Below are positions 18,579 through 26,495 of a DNA stretch of 64,000 nt, piece after piece. The position numbers and the translations under genes are program-made. The DNA lies in assembly GCF_001043005.1 (NCBI RefSeq), contig NZ_JYKZ01000012.1, forward strand, positions 98,954 through 162,953, written 5' to 3'. The notes beneath the pieces were generated by a model, which worked only from the letters and a program-made list of their open reading frames with translations, was not told the origin of the DNA and ran no database searches. This DNA is from Pseudomonas psychrophila. GTDB taxonomy: Bacteria; Pseudomonadota; Gammaproteobacteria; Pseudomonadales; Pseudomonadaceae. How positions within the stretch are numbered: the stretch's first letter is position 1; every line of letters starts with the position of its first letter.

Positions 18579-19709
18579 TTAGATTTCAGCTAGCACAGTT
18601 GCAGCAGCACGAATTACCTGATTACGCTCTTCTGGCAACATACCACCCCACATCGGGAGCCTGACCAGCTTTTCACTTTCAGAGGTCGTGAACTTATCAA
18701 CCCCTGACAAGGCAGCACACCGTTTACCACAAGGCGAAGAGTGCAGAGGTACATAGTGAAAAACCGTCATTACATTACGAGCTTTCATCCCCTCGATGAA
18801 TTTCGTTCTTGCGCCTAGGTTCTTTAACTTTATGTAAAACATATGTGCATTATGTACACAGCTTTCCGGAACACTAGGTAGCTCTACCTTATCAATAAAT
18901 CCCGCAAAGGCCTCATAGTATATTTTCCACGTCCGCAGCCTGTCTTCATTGACTTCTGTTGCGCATAATAGCTGCCCATACAGATACGCCGCTTGTAATT
19001 CAGAGGGCAAGTAACTACTTCCAATATCGACCCATGTATACTTATCGACCATCCCCCTCCAAAACTGCCCCCTATTCGTACCTTTTTCCCGTATTATTTC
19101 GGCCCTATTTACTAGCGATGTATCATTAATAATGAGCAAGCCACCCTCCCCTCCACTTGTATAATTTTTAGTTTCGTGAAAGCTGTAGGTTCCCAAGTGA
19201 CCAATGGTTCCAAGTGGTTTCCCCTTATAGGTCGACATCATCCCCTGTGCCGCATCTTCAATTACATAAAGCCCATGACGAGTTGCGATAGCCATTATCG
19301 CGTCCATCTCACACCCAACACCTGCATAATGAACTGGAACAATAGCTCTGGTTTTATCTGTGACGGCCGCTTCAATCAAGGTTTCATCTATATTCATAGT
19401 ATCTGGCCTGACATCGACGAATATGACCTTAGCACCACGCATAATAAACGCATTCGCCGTACTGACGAATGTATAACTTGGCATAATGACTTCGTCGCCA
19501 GGTTGAATATTAATAAGAATGGCAGCCATTTCCAGAGCGTGAGTGCACGAAGGCGTCAAGAGCGCTTTCGCGCAGCCCAGATGCTCTTCGAACCATCGAT
19601 GGCAAAGTTGACCAAATTCGCCATCGCCAGACATTTTAGCGCTACGCATAGCGGCAGTAACGTATTTATCTTCATTACCAGTATAAAGAGGTCTATTAAA
19701 CGGGATCAT
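18579..19709 (-). CDS. wecE: dTDP-4-amino-4,6-dideoxygalactose transaminase (WecE/RffA type)
   Basis: PLP aminotransferase of 376 residues. Compared with recalled E. coli RffA it shares LLTPSCTHALEMAA, GDEVIMPSYTFVSTANAF and SFHETKNYTSGGEGG, which holds the PLP lysine. RffA converts dTDP-4-keto-6-deoxyglucose to dTDP-Fuc4N. The adjacent acyltransferase gene overlaps its start by 14 bases and could acetylate the product. The substrate needs a dTDP-glucose 4,6-dehydratase (RmlB), which is not encoded in the window. Different from the bacillosamine-type aminotransferase at the operon end. Confidence 0.9.
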   Translation of the reverse strand: MIPFNRPLYTGNEDKYVTAAMRSAKMSGDGEFGQLCHRWFEEHLGCAKALLTPSCTHALEMAAILINIQPGDEVIMPSYTFVSTANAFIMRGAKVIFVDVRPDTMNIDETLIEAAVTDKTRAIVPVHYAGVGCEMDAIMAIATRHGLYVIEDAAQGMMSTYKGKPLGTIGHLGTYSFHETKNYTSGGEGGLLIINDTSLVNRAEIIREKGTNRGQFWRGMVDKYTWVDIGSSYLPSELQAAYLYGQLLCATEVNEDRLRTWKIYYEAFAGFIDKVELPSVPESCVHNAHMFYIKLKNLGARTKFIEGMKARNVMTVFHYVPLHSSPCGKRCAALSGVDKFTTSESEKLVRLPMWGGMLPEERNQVIRAAATVLAEI

Positions 19710-20268
19710 TATTTTGCTCTTTTAGAAATTCAACTTCTAACAATAAAAGATCTTTTTTTCGCTCTTTTATTCGCTTGGCCGGCACACCTGTATATATCCC
19801 CCATACGTCAGTGCTCTTGGTGACTAATGCCATGGCACCTACAGAACACCCTTCTGCAATGGTAACGCCAGGAAGGATAGTTGAACCCGCACCAACTATC
19901 ACATGACGCTGCAACAAAACAGCTGAGAACTTCTCATTTTTATATTTCTTGGGGATTAAAGAATTAGTTAACGTTTCGCCTGTATAATCATCTGACTGAG
20001 AGAATATTTTCACACCATAGGCCAAGGTGCAGAAATCCTCAAAAATAATGCCTGCCACCCCACCCGCGACCAAACACATAGGGGTGATGTGATTATACTT
20101 TCCAATTTTAACCTTTCCAGAAATCACACAAAAATCATCAATCCGGGAAAAATCACCGATTTCAATCTCGCAAGCATTATAGATACTTGCCTTATCACTG
20201 ATTTTTACGCCCTGCCCTAGACTTTTGAATCCAGATGAGTGGAGTTGCTCTTCCGTCAGGTATGACAT
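19696..20268 (-). CDS. Left-handed beta-helix acyltransferase
   Basis: A 190-residue hexapeptide-repeat transferase. Repeats of the I-G-x-x-x-x type run through residues 15-165, with the LbH signature VGAGSTILPGVTIAEGCSVG near the C-terminus and the typical ending GVPAKRIKERKK. Such enzymes move acetyl groups to sugar hydroxyls or amines. Placement right before the WecE-type gene (14-base overlap) suggests it N-acetylates dTDP-Fuc4N, replacing the GNAT-type WecD of enterobacteria. O-acetylation of the glycan is the alternative. About 150 AT-rich bases separate it from rmlC. Confidence 0.8.
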   Translation of the reverse strand: MSYLTEEQLHSSGFKSLGQGVKISDKASIYNACEIEIGDFSRIDDFCVISGKVKIGKYNHITPMCLVAGGVAGIIFEDFCTLAYGVKIFSQSDDYTGETLTNSLIPKKYKNEKFSAVLLQRHVIVGAGSTILPGVTIAEGCSVGAMALVTKSTDVWGIYTGVPAKRIKERKKDLLLLEVEFLKEQNNDPV

Positions 20269-20418
20269 TCATTCACCCTATGTGCCAAGAGAACCTTGGA
20301 GGCTACCGCTCGATAACTGTGCTCAGATTCAAACAGGTGCGATATTATACCTTACAAGCACTCATTATCATTCACCTACAAGCACAGCCACACAATCAAT
20401 CATCGCAATGATCTTATT

Positions 20419-20973
20419 TTAAATGACAGACTCAAGAGTTAACGCTTGAGAATCTTTTTCGCTAATCTTAAATCCACCTAAATCCGGCCATTTAATGTTC
20501 AAAGCGGGATCACTCCACAAAATGGTTCGCTCGGAATCCTTGTGATAATAATCCGTAGTCTTATACAAAAAATGTGTATCGTTTTCTAGTGCTACGAACC
20601 CATGCGCAAAACCTTCTGGAATCCATAACATCAAATTATTGCTACAATTCAACTCAATTCCGAACCACTGCAGGTAGGTTTTCGATGACTTTCTTATGTC
20701 GACAACCACATCGTATGCAGCGCCTCTTACGACCCGCACTAACTTCCCTTGCGCATACGGCGCTGCTTGAAAATGCAACCCCCTCAAGACAGATTTAGAT
20801 GAGCACGAGTGATTATCCTGTACAAAAGCTTTAGGCATGGAAAGATTCAAAGACTCTAAACTTTTATAGAAATCTCTTTCGTTAAAGGTTTCCATAAACC
20901 AACCCCGTGAATCCTTGAAAATAACAGGTTCTATGACCAGCACATCCGGAATATTGGTTCTCGTGATTTTCAT
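20419..20973 (-). CDS. rmlC: dTDP-4-dehydrorhamnose 3,5-epimerase
   Basis: Cupin epimerase of 184 residues, full length. Visible are FKDSRGWFMETFNERDF, the catalytic His in VLRGLHFQ, the base-partner Asp in DVVVDIRKSS, WIPEGFAHGFVAL, and the active-site Tyr in FLYKTTDYY. It converts dTDP-4-keto-6-deoxyglucose to the L-lyxo form on the way to dTDP-L-rhamnose. It starts two bases after rmlA ends, but neither rmlB nor rmlD is present here, so dTDP-rhamnose synthesis would need genes elsewhere. Confidence 0.92.
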   Translation of the reverse strand: MKITRTNIPDVLVIEPVIFKDSRGWFMETFNERDFYKSLESLNLSMPKAFVQDNHSCSSKSVLRGLHFQAAPYAQGKLVRVVRGAAYDVVVDIRKSSKTYLQWFGIELNCSNNLMLWIPEGFAHGFVALENDTHFLYKTTDYYHKDSERTILWSDPALNIKWPDLGGFKISEKDSQALTLESVI

Positions 20974-20975
20974 CT

Positions 20976-21863
20976 TTATTTAGCTTCCAAGAACATATTC
21001 AACAGATACTGTCCATATCCTGTCTTTTCAAATTTCTTTCCCTGAAACTCTAGCATTTCGGGTGTTATCCACCCCTTATTGAAAGCAATTTCCTCCAAAC
21101 AAGCCACTTTCAAGCCCTGACGCTGTTCGATGGTATGCACGAAGTGACTGGCCTCCAGCAAAGACTCATGAGTACCGGTATCCAGCCATGCGAAACCACG
21201 TCCCAGCATTTCAACCGTCAGACTGTTTTGCTCAAGATAAGCGCGATTGACGTCAGTAATTTCAAGCTCTCCCCGCGAAGATGGCTTGATATTTTTTGCA
21301 ATTTCCACCACTTGATTATCGTAGAAATACAACCCTGTCACCGCGTAGTTGGACTTGGGTTTTGCTGGCTTTTCTTCAATGCTCAGTGCACGGCCTGTGC
21401 CATCAAACTCAACAACACCAAAACGCTCCGGGTCCGAAACATGGTAGCCAAAGACGGTGGCACCTGTTTCCTGGGACATAGCGGAGCGCAGGTTGCCAGA
21501 AAAATTCTGGCCGTAAAATATGTTGTCGCCGAGGATCAAGCAGACCGGATCTTTGCCAATGAACTCTTCGCCAATGATAAAGGCTTGTGCCAATCCATCG
21601 GGGCTAGGCTGCTCGGCGTAGCTCAATTCAATACCGTATTGACTACCATCACCCAGCAGTTTTTTGAAGCAAGGTAAATCTTCTGGTGTTGAGATGATCA
21701 AGATTTCTTGCATACCCGCCAGCATCAGTACTGACAGCGGATAGAAGATCATTGGCTTGTCGTAAATCGGCAGCATCTGCTTGGACACACCCAGCGTGAG
21801 TGGATGCAGACGCGTACCTGAACCGCCAGCGAGGATGATGCCTTTGCGTTTGAGGGAGGTCAT
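20976..21863 (-). CDS. rmlA: Glucose-1-phosphate thymidylyltransferase
   Basis: Makes dTDP-glucose from dTTP and glucose-1-phosphate. The 295-residue product has the nucleotidyl-transferase signature LAGGSGTRLHPLTLGVSKQ, then CLILGDNIFYG and the FAWLDTGTHESLLEAS segment typical of RmlA/RffH. First structural gene after the ops site, so it heads the O-antigen transcript. It can feed both a rhamnose and a dTDP-Fuc4N route. Confidence 0.95.
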   Translation of the reverse strand: MTSLKRKGIILAGGSGTRLHPLTLGVSKQMLPIYDKPMIFYPLSVLMLAGMQEILIISTPEDLPCFKKLLGDGSQYGIELSYAEQPSPDGLAQAFIIGEEFIGKDPVCLILGDNIFYGQNFSGNLRSAMSQETGATVFGYHVSDPERFGVVEFDGTGRALSIEEKPAKPKSNYAVTGLYFYDNQVVEIAKNIKPSSRGELEITDVNRAYLEQNSLTVEMLGRGFAWLDTGTHESLLEASHFVHTIEQRQGLKVACLEEIAFNKGWITPEMLEFQGKKFEKTGYGQYLLNMFLEAK

Positions 21864-21943
21864 TGTTAAAGCACTTCCTTAACTATTGGGGTGCATCGCC
21901 TGTCATTCATACAGGTGATGACTGAATTCGTTTTTTTACAAAA

Positions 21944-21955
21944 CACGCTACCGCC
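21944..21955 (-). promoter_or_regulatory. ops element (RfaH recruitment site)
   Basis: Read on the minus strand the bases are GGCGGTAGCGTG, identical to the E. coli ops consensus. It is preceded by CCTGGG, so CCTGGGGCGGTAGCGTG resembles the 3' part of a JUMPstart sequence (there CCAGGGGCGGTAGCGTG), and CTCTGG occurs further upstream near 22013. The site lies in the leader between rfaH and rmlA, 81 bases before the rmlA ATG. In enterobacteria RNA polymerase pauses here and RfaH is loaded, preventing early termination in long operons. Confidence 0.9.
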
Positions 21956-22026
21956 CCAGGATTCATCGTCAATTTCCTGAGAACGCGTTTTGTTTTTTTG
22001 CCCCGGCCATGACCAGAGTTTTTTAT

Positions 22027-22554
22027 TTAACGGTTAGTGATACTCGCCAAAGGCAAACTGATCTGTTGCTGACGATTCATTAAATTGATAAGCAAAATAA
22101 CTCTTTCTTCGCCATCCATAGTCATGAATATGGATTCAATGCCTGCAAAGCCTTGATCAAGAATGGTGACTTTTTCACCGGGCTTAAACGCGGTGATGAT
22201 GTGGCTGTCTGCACGATCTTGTAGTTGCGCTACCAACTCATGACTGACAGCCAGGGGGCGGCCGCCAAAGGCGACAACACGCGCTACGCCGCGCGTAGAA
22301 CGCAAGGGAGCCCAGTTGGCACCTTGAGGCATATGAATAAAAAGATAACCCGGAAAGAGGGATTCCTGGACGTGCTGCATCTGGCCGCGTACCAGTCGTT
22401 CGCGTCGGCAGGCGGGACGTGAGCACTCATAGCCCTGTCGCAGAAGGTTTTCCTCTGCACGCTCGTCCTGCCTGGGCTTGCATTGCACCAGATACCAGTC
22501 GCCGGGCCCGGATGCGACGGGGTCCTGGGTTACTGCGCTGCTTGTCATGTGCAT
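22027..22554 (-). CDS. rfaH: RfaH-like transcription antiterminator
   Basis: NusG-paralogue of about 175 residues. The N-terminal NGN domain starts near residue 18 with GDWYLVQCKPRQDERAEENL and includes the LFPGYLFIHM core. The C-terminal KOW-type region follows FKPGEKVTILDQGF. RfaH binds RNA polymerase paused at ops and couples long polysaccharide operons to transcription and translation. Its target site is next door, so this looks like a dedicated local regulator of the O-antigen operon. An in-frame ATG two codons later is an alternative start; no strong ribosome site is visible for either. Confidence 0.9.
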   Translation of the reverse strand: MHMTSSAVTQDPVASGPGDWYLVQCKPRQDERAEENLLRQGYECSRPACRRERLVRGQMQHVQESLFPGYLFIHMPQGANWAPLRSTRGVARVVAFGGRPLAVSHELVAQLQDRADSHIITAFKPGEKVTILDQGFAGIESIFMTMDGEERVILLINLMNRQQQISLPLASITNR

Positions 22555-23760
22555 GGGTCATTCATTAATAGGTTCTTCCGTGTTTACCATCGTGCAGCGC
22601 ATGCGCCAATGGCCGCAATTGGGTTCTGATCATCGCTACGAGGTTGATTCGCAGCAGGGCCATTAGCCCGCAGTGGCTTATACATCGTCGTATTTTTTGT
22701 ACAATCTATACAGCCCTGCTAGCTCTGTAGCTAAAATTCGTTTTGCTTCTCTTTCACTACACATCAAACGTATCTGCCCCGGTCATTTGCCAAATCCGGA
22801 GACAAAACTGCGCACGTATGCTGATCTGCATAGCTGAACAACCACCAAAAGTGCAATCGCCTGCACGAATGATACAGCGCTCCTCCCCCATTTCAACAAA
22901 ACCGACTTGCGGGCCATACTTTTGTATCGCCACGCCGGTGTTCCTCATGCCTGAATGCCAGTAAAGACCACATTATGCCTTCGGTTACTCAGCTTGACCT
23001 TGAGGTATAGTTGACTATGCGACCACTGGCTCATATCCCGCCAGTAGTAATTTCGAGGGCAAGGAAATGTGCACTTACTCCCTTACCCCGATACAAGCCG
23101 AATGTTCAAAAGGCGTCCAGAGTTTCCGACGATCTCAGAGTATTGTGCGTAAATTGCGTTTTCTAGCTACTCTCTCTGATCAGGGACAAACACTGCCAAT
23201 TGAATAGCAGCCATGAGCACATGGTTTGCAGGTATCCACTTGATAATATGACTCATATGACTCAGCTTGCGACGACCGGATGGAAAACCATATCGCACGC
23301 CGACCATTAATATTCGCTAAATTTACCAGTTTGCTCTGTTAATTTACGGCAAGACCGTCAATACGTATGCCTGAAACCTAGGCGAAGTCAGTCATACATT
23401 CACGCTTACCACGGCACACGGAACTGCATTCGCATTGTTTATTTGAGATGCCATGCAGCTTTGGACAAGGTGAGCATTCTCACCTGATTAGACAATGTTC
23501 TGCTGGAACATAAAGATTGCTTGATCACTAAAAAATTACAGTCTCAATTAAGCGAAACGCTTGAGCACAAAAGCAAGCACCTGAGACCCAGAAAAAAGGT
23601 TCCCGGTACTCAATCAAGGACACCTAACAATACATACAGTCAACTTGTAGGAAATATCTTGTATTGCACGTTTATATTGATCGCGCACCTTAAATTTCGT
23701 TTACCAGTCAGCGCGCAAGAGCCTCTCATATTAACCCTATGAGAGACCTCTAAAGCGATC
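22555..23760. other. 1.2-kb gene-poor region between rfaH and the lapA-like gene
   Basis: Only short open frames occur: 63 codons at 22757-22948 on the minus strand and 73 codons at 23521-23742 on the plus strand. I recognise neither protein and see no good ribosome site. The region must hold the rfaH promoter and the 3' end of the ihfB-lapA transcript. Many pseudomonads carry the chain-length gene wzz here; no wzz-like protein segment was seen in these frames. Confidence 0.6.
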
Positions 23761-24018
23761 TCAGGACTCGACCAACACCTTGCGCTTTAATCTGGCAGCT
23801 TTGCGCCTGAAGGCCAAAAAACCCATTGCCGGCCCAATCGCCATACCTACCAGCAAGGCACCTATAAAAAACAGCGATTGCGGCAGCTGAGCAGTGTGCC
23901 AACCCAAAAAGACCAATGCCGTGGGCTGCTGGTTTTCGAGTATGAAGATCACAATCCCGAAAATTATGATCAGGGCAAGCACCACTAACACTGCACGTTT
24001 GACGCTACGCATCGGCAA
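23761..24018 (-). CDS. LapA-like DUF1049 membrane protein
   Basis: An 85-residue inner-membrane protein with two transmembrane helices (residues 7-27, VKRAVLVVLALIIIFGIVIF, and 42-66) and a basic C-terminal tail. This is the YciS/LapA (DUF1049) layout; in E. coli LapA works with LapB in lipopolysaccharide assembly control. No lapB gene is adjacent. It follows ihfB by 18 bases, as usual in Pseudomonas, and so shares its transcript. Not to be confused with the large adhesin also named LapA in pseudomonads. Confidence 0.8.
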   Translation of the reverse strand: MPMRSVKRAVLVVLALIIIFGIVIFILENQQPTALVFLGWHTAQLPQSLFFIGALLVGMAIGPAMGFLAFRRKAARLKRKVLVES

Positions 24019-24036
24019 CTCCTGTTCCCTGAAGGA

Positions 24037-24337
24037 TTAAATGTCGTCTTCCTCATCTTCATTGACTCGATCCCGTAGCTCTTTGCCCGGTTTGAAATGA
24101 GGAACAAATTTTCCATCCAGACTGACTGACTGACTGGCCAGTCTTAGGATTGCGACCAACGCGGGGTGCTCGATAATGCAGCGAGAAGCTGCCAAAACCA
24201 CGGATTTCGATCCGATCACCGGTCGCCAAGCATTGGGACATTTGTTCAAGCATAGTCTTGATGGCCAACTCTACATCCTTGGATGAGAGCAGCCCTTGAT
24301 GGGTGACAATTCGTTCGATCAACTCCGACTTCGTCAT
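24037..24337 (-). pseudogene. ihfB: Integration host factor beta subunit, frameshifted
   Basis: The first 70 residues are normal IHF-beta (MTKSELIERIVTHQG, then RIEIRGFGSFSLHYRAPR and the NPKTGQSV beta-arm). The frame then shifts inside four tandem CAGT units. Removing one unit restores a 98-residue protein that ends LDGKFVPHFKPGKELRDRVN plus an acidic tail, all of which is still present in the other frame. As read, the product is 92 residues with an unrelated tail QSGWKICSSFQTGQRATGSSQ that lacks the conserved FKPGKELR strand and helix, so it should be defective. IHF bends DNA and is a global architectural protein. Sequencing error is a serious alternative. Confidence 0.85.
24121..24136. repeat. 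Tetranucleotide repeat (ACTG)4 inside ihfB
   Basis: Four perfect ACTG units on the plus strand (CAGT units in the coding sense), abutting the 12-base palindrome GACTGGCCAGTC at 24132-24143. Three units would keep ihfB in frame. The combination of tandem units and an overlapping palindrome is prone to slipped-strand change. Confidence 0.9.
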
Positions 24338-24630
24338 ATTTTTCCCTTCTTTTTCAAGCAGCTAGATCAGCGCTTCAAAGGTTTTAGCATGATCAATTGA
24401 TTTTGAACAGCCCAGGGATTGACTTATCTTTGCAAACATCGACCCCCTCTCAAGACACCCATCAGGCTTAAGCCATAACCATAGTCGACAACAACCCCCT
24501 TCCAGGACCTCTCACAGCTCGCGCGACATATACGCGCGTTCTTCCTAGGCCAGCGCATGGGCGACCAGTAGCCGCGCCCACACAGGAAATCATGAATGAA
24601 TGGATTTTCCGCACTTAAATCGCAGGCACA
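24338..24630. other. ihfB upstream region
   Basis: About 290 bases between the ihfB start and the rpsA terminator. No gene is visible. It must contain the ihfB promoter; an inverted CGCGCG-rich stretch occurs near 24518-24540, but no motif can be assigned with confidence. Confidence 0.4.
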
Positions 24631-24658
24631 AAAAAGGGCGACCGAAGTCGCCCTTTTT
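24631..24658 (-). terminator. rpsA intrinsic terminator
   Basis: Perfect 12-base-pair hairpin AAAAAGGGCGAC / GTCGCCCTTTTT with a CGAA loop, 17 bases after the rpsA stop. The T-rich 3' arm serves as the termination tract. Confidence 0.9.
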
Positions 24659-24674
24659 AATGGTCAATCAGAAC

Positions 24675-26369
24675 TTAGTTCTGTTTTTCCATTTGTGCAC
24701 GCAGCAGGTCGCCCAAAGTGGTCGGACCAGCAGCGATCTCAGAGGTAGCTGGCTTGTCGCGCAGGCTCTGGATTGCTTCCTTCTCGTCTTCAACGTCTTT
24801 CGACTTGATGGACAGTTGGATTACGCGGCTTTTGCGATCAACGCTGATGATCTTGGCTTCTACTTCTTCGCCTTCTTTCAGAACGTTACGTGCATCTTCG
24901 ATGCGGTCACGGCTGATTTCGGACGCTTTCAGAGTAGCTTCGATATCGTTGGCCAGAGTGATGATGGCGCCTTTAGCGTCAACTTCTTTCACGATGCCCT
25001 TAACGATTGCGCCTTTGTCGTTCTCTTGTACGTACTCGGAGAACGGATCGCTTTCCAGCTGCTTGATACCCAGGGAGATGCGCTCACGCTCTGGATCAAC
25101 AGACAGGATAACGGTGTCAAGCTCGTCGCCCTTCTTGAAACGACGTACGGCTTCTTCGCCAACTTCGTTCCAGGAGATGTCGGACAGGTGAACCAGGCCG
25201 TCGATGCCGCCGTCAAGACCAATGAAGATACCGAAATCGGTGATCGACTTGATAGTGCCGGAGATTTTATCGCCCTTGTTGAACTGGCCAGAGAAATCTT
25301 CCCATGGGTTAGATTTGCACTGCTTGATGCCCAAGGAGATGCGACGACGCTCTTCGTCGATGTCCAGAACCATAACTTCCACTTCGTCGCCGACTTGTAC
25401 GACTTTCGAAGGGTGGATGTTTTTGTTGGTCCAGTCCATTTCGGAAACGTGCACCAGACCTTCAACGCCTTCTTCCAGCTCTGCGAAGCAGCCGTAGTCA
25501 GTCAGGTTAGTTACACGAGCGGTAACACGAGTGCTTTCTGGGTAACGGGCTTTGATAGCAACCCATGGATCTTCGCCCAGCTGCTTCAGGCCCAGGGAAA
25601 CACGATTGCGTTCGCGATCGTATTTCAGAACCTTGACATCAATCTCGTCGCCAACGTTGACGATTTCGGAAGGATGCTTGATACGCTTCCAAGCCATGTC
25701 GGTGATGTGCAGCAGGCCATCGACGCCGCCCAGATCGACAAATGCGCCGTAATCCGTGAGGTTTTTAACGATACCTTTAACTTGCTGGCCTTCTTGCAAG
25801 GATTCCAGCAGAGCTTCACGCTCAGCCGAGTTCTCTGCTTCAAGAACGCTGCGACGCGAAACAACAACGTTGTTGCGCTTCTGGTCAAGTTTGATGACCT
25901 TGAATTCCAGCTCTTTGCCTTCCAGGTGCGTGGTGTCGCGCACTGGACGAACATCAACCAAAGAACCTGGCAGGAACGCACGGATGCCGTTAACGTCGAC
26001 AGTGAAGCCGCCTTTAACCTTACCGTTGATAACGCCCTTGACCACTTCTTCTGCTGCGAAGGCTGCTTCCAGAACGATCCAGCATTCAGCGCGCTTGGCT
26101 TTTTCACGGGACAGCTTGGTTTCGCCAAAGCCGTCTTCGACCGCGTCCAGCGCAACGTGAACTTCATCACCGATGTTGATGTTCAGTTCGCCAGCGTCGT
26201 TGTGGAACTGCTCCAGCGGGATGAGGCCTTCAGACTTCAAACCAGCGTGAACGGTAACCCAACCAGCTTGGTAATCGATATCAACGATGATAGCGGTGAT
26301 GATCGAGCCAGCCTGAAGATTCAGGGTTTTTAGGCTTTCTTCAAAGAGTTCTGCAAAGCTTTCGCTCAT
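24675..26369 (-). CDS. rpsA: 30S ribosomal protein S1
   Basis: Ribosomal protein that binds and unfolds mRNA during initiation, 564 residues. Six S1/OB repeats can be followed, each carrying motifs such as LTDYGAFVDLGGVDGLLHITDM, LTDYGCFAELEEGVEGLVHVSEM (both partly quoted here) and ITDFGIFIGLDGGIDGLVH. The N-terminal MSESFAELFEESL segment is the part that docks on S2. Located downstream of cmk, the conserved cmk-rpsA order. A strong hairpin terminator follows. The 126-base leader after cmk contains small inverted repeats that could serve known autogenous control. Confidence 0.97.
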   Translation of the reverse strand: MSESFAELFEESLKTLNLQAGSIITAIIVDIDYQAGWVTVHAGLKSEGLIPLEQFHNDAGELNINIGDEVHVALDAVEDGFGETKLSREKAKRAECWIVLEAAFAAEEVVKGVINGKVKGGFTVDVNGIRAFLPGSLVDVRPVRDTTHLEGKELEFKVIKLDQKRNNVVVSRRSVLEAENSAEREALLESLQEGQQVKGIVKNLTDYGAFVDLGGVDGLLHITDMAWKRIKHPSEIVNVGDEIDVKVLKYDRERNRVSLGLKQLGEDPWVAIKARYPESTRVTARVTNLTDYGCFAELEEGVEGLVHVSEMDWTNKNIHPSKVVQVGDEVEVMVLDIDEERRRISLGIKQCKSNPWEDFSGQFNKGDKISGTIKSITDFGIFIGLDGGIDGLVHLSDISWNEVGEEAVRRFKKGDELDTVILSVDPERERISLGIKQLESDPFSEYVQENDKGAIVKGIVKEVDAKGAIITLANDIEATLKASEISRDRIEDARNVLKEGEEVEAKIISVDRKSRVIQLSIKSKDVEDEKEAIQSLRDKPATSEIAAGPTTLGDLLRAQMEKQN

Positions 26370-26495
26370 TTTAATTCCTGTTGATCAAGGGCGAAGGAAT
26401 ACGCCCATCTGCCACATTCCAGACAATGTGGGTTACGTTTATATAAAAGAAGGCACGCAGGACTATTTCTGGTCTCCTGCACGCTTTCTTGGTCA

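Noticed and set aside
22757..22948. 63-codon minus-strand frame in the rfaH upstream gap
   Set aside because: No ribosome site, no recognised family; kept only as a note within the gap entry.
23521..23742. 73-codon plus-strand frame
   Set aside because: Basic, low-complexity-like composition, no ribosome site and no recognised family.
24600..26333. 577-codon open frame on the plus strand
   Set aside because: It is the antisense of rpsA; the minus strand encodes an unmistakable S1 protein with six OB repeats.
26412..26431. CCACATT/AATGTGG hairpin in the cmk-rpsA spacer
   Set aside because: No T run on the minus strand; could be part of the rpsA leader but cannot be assigned a role.
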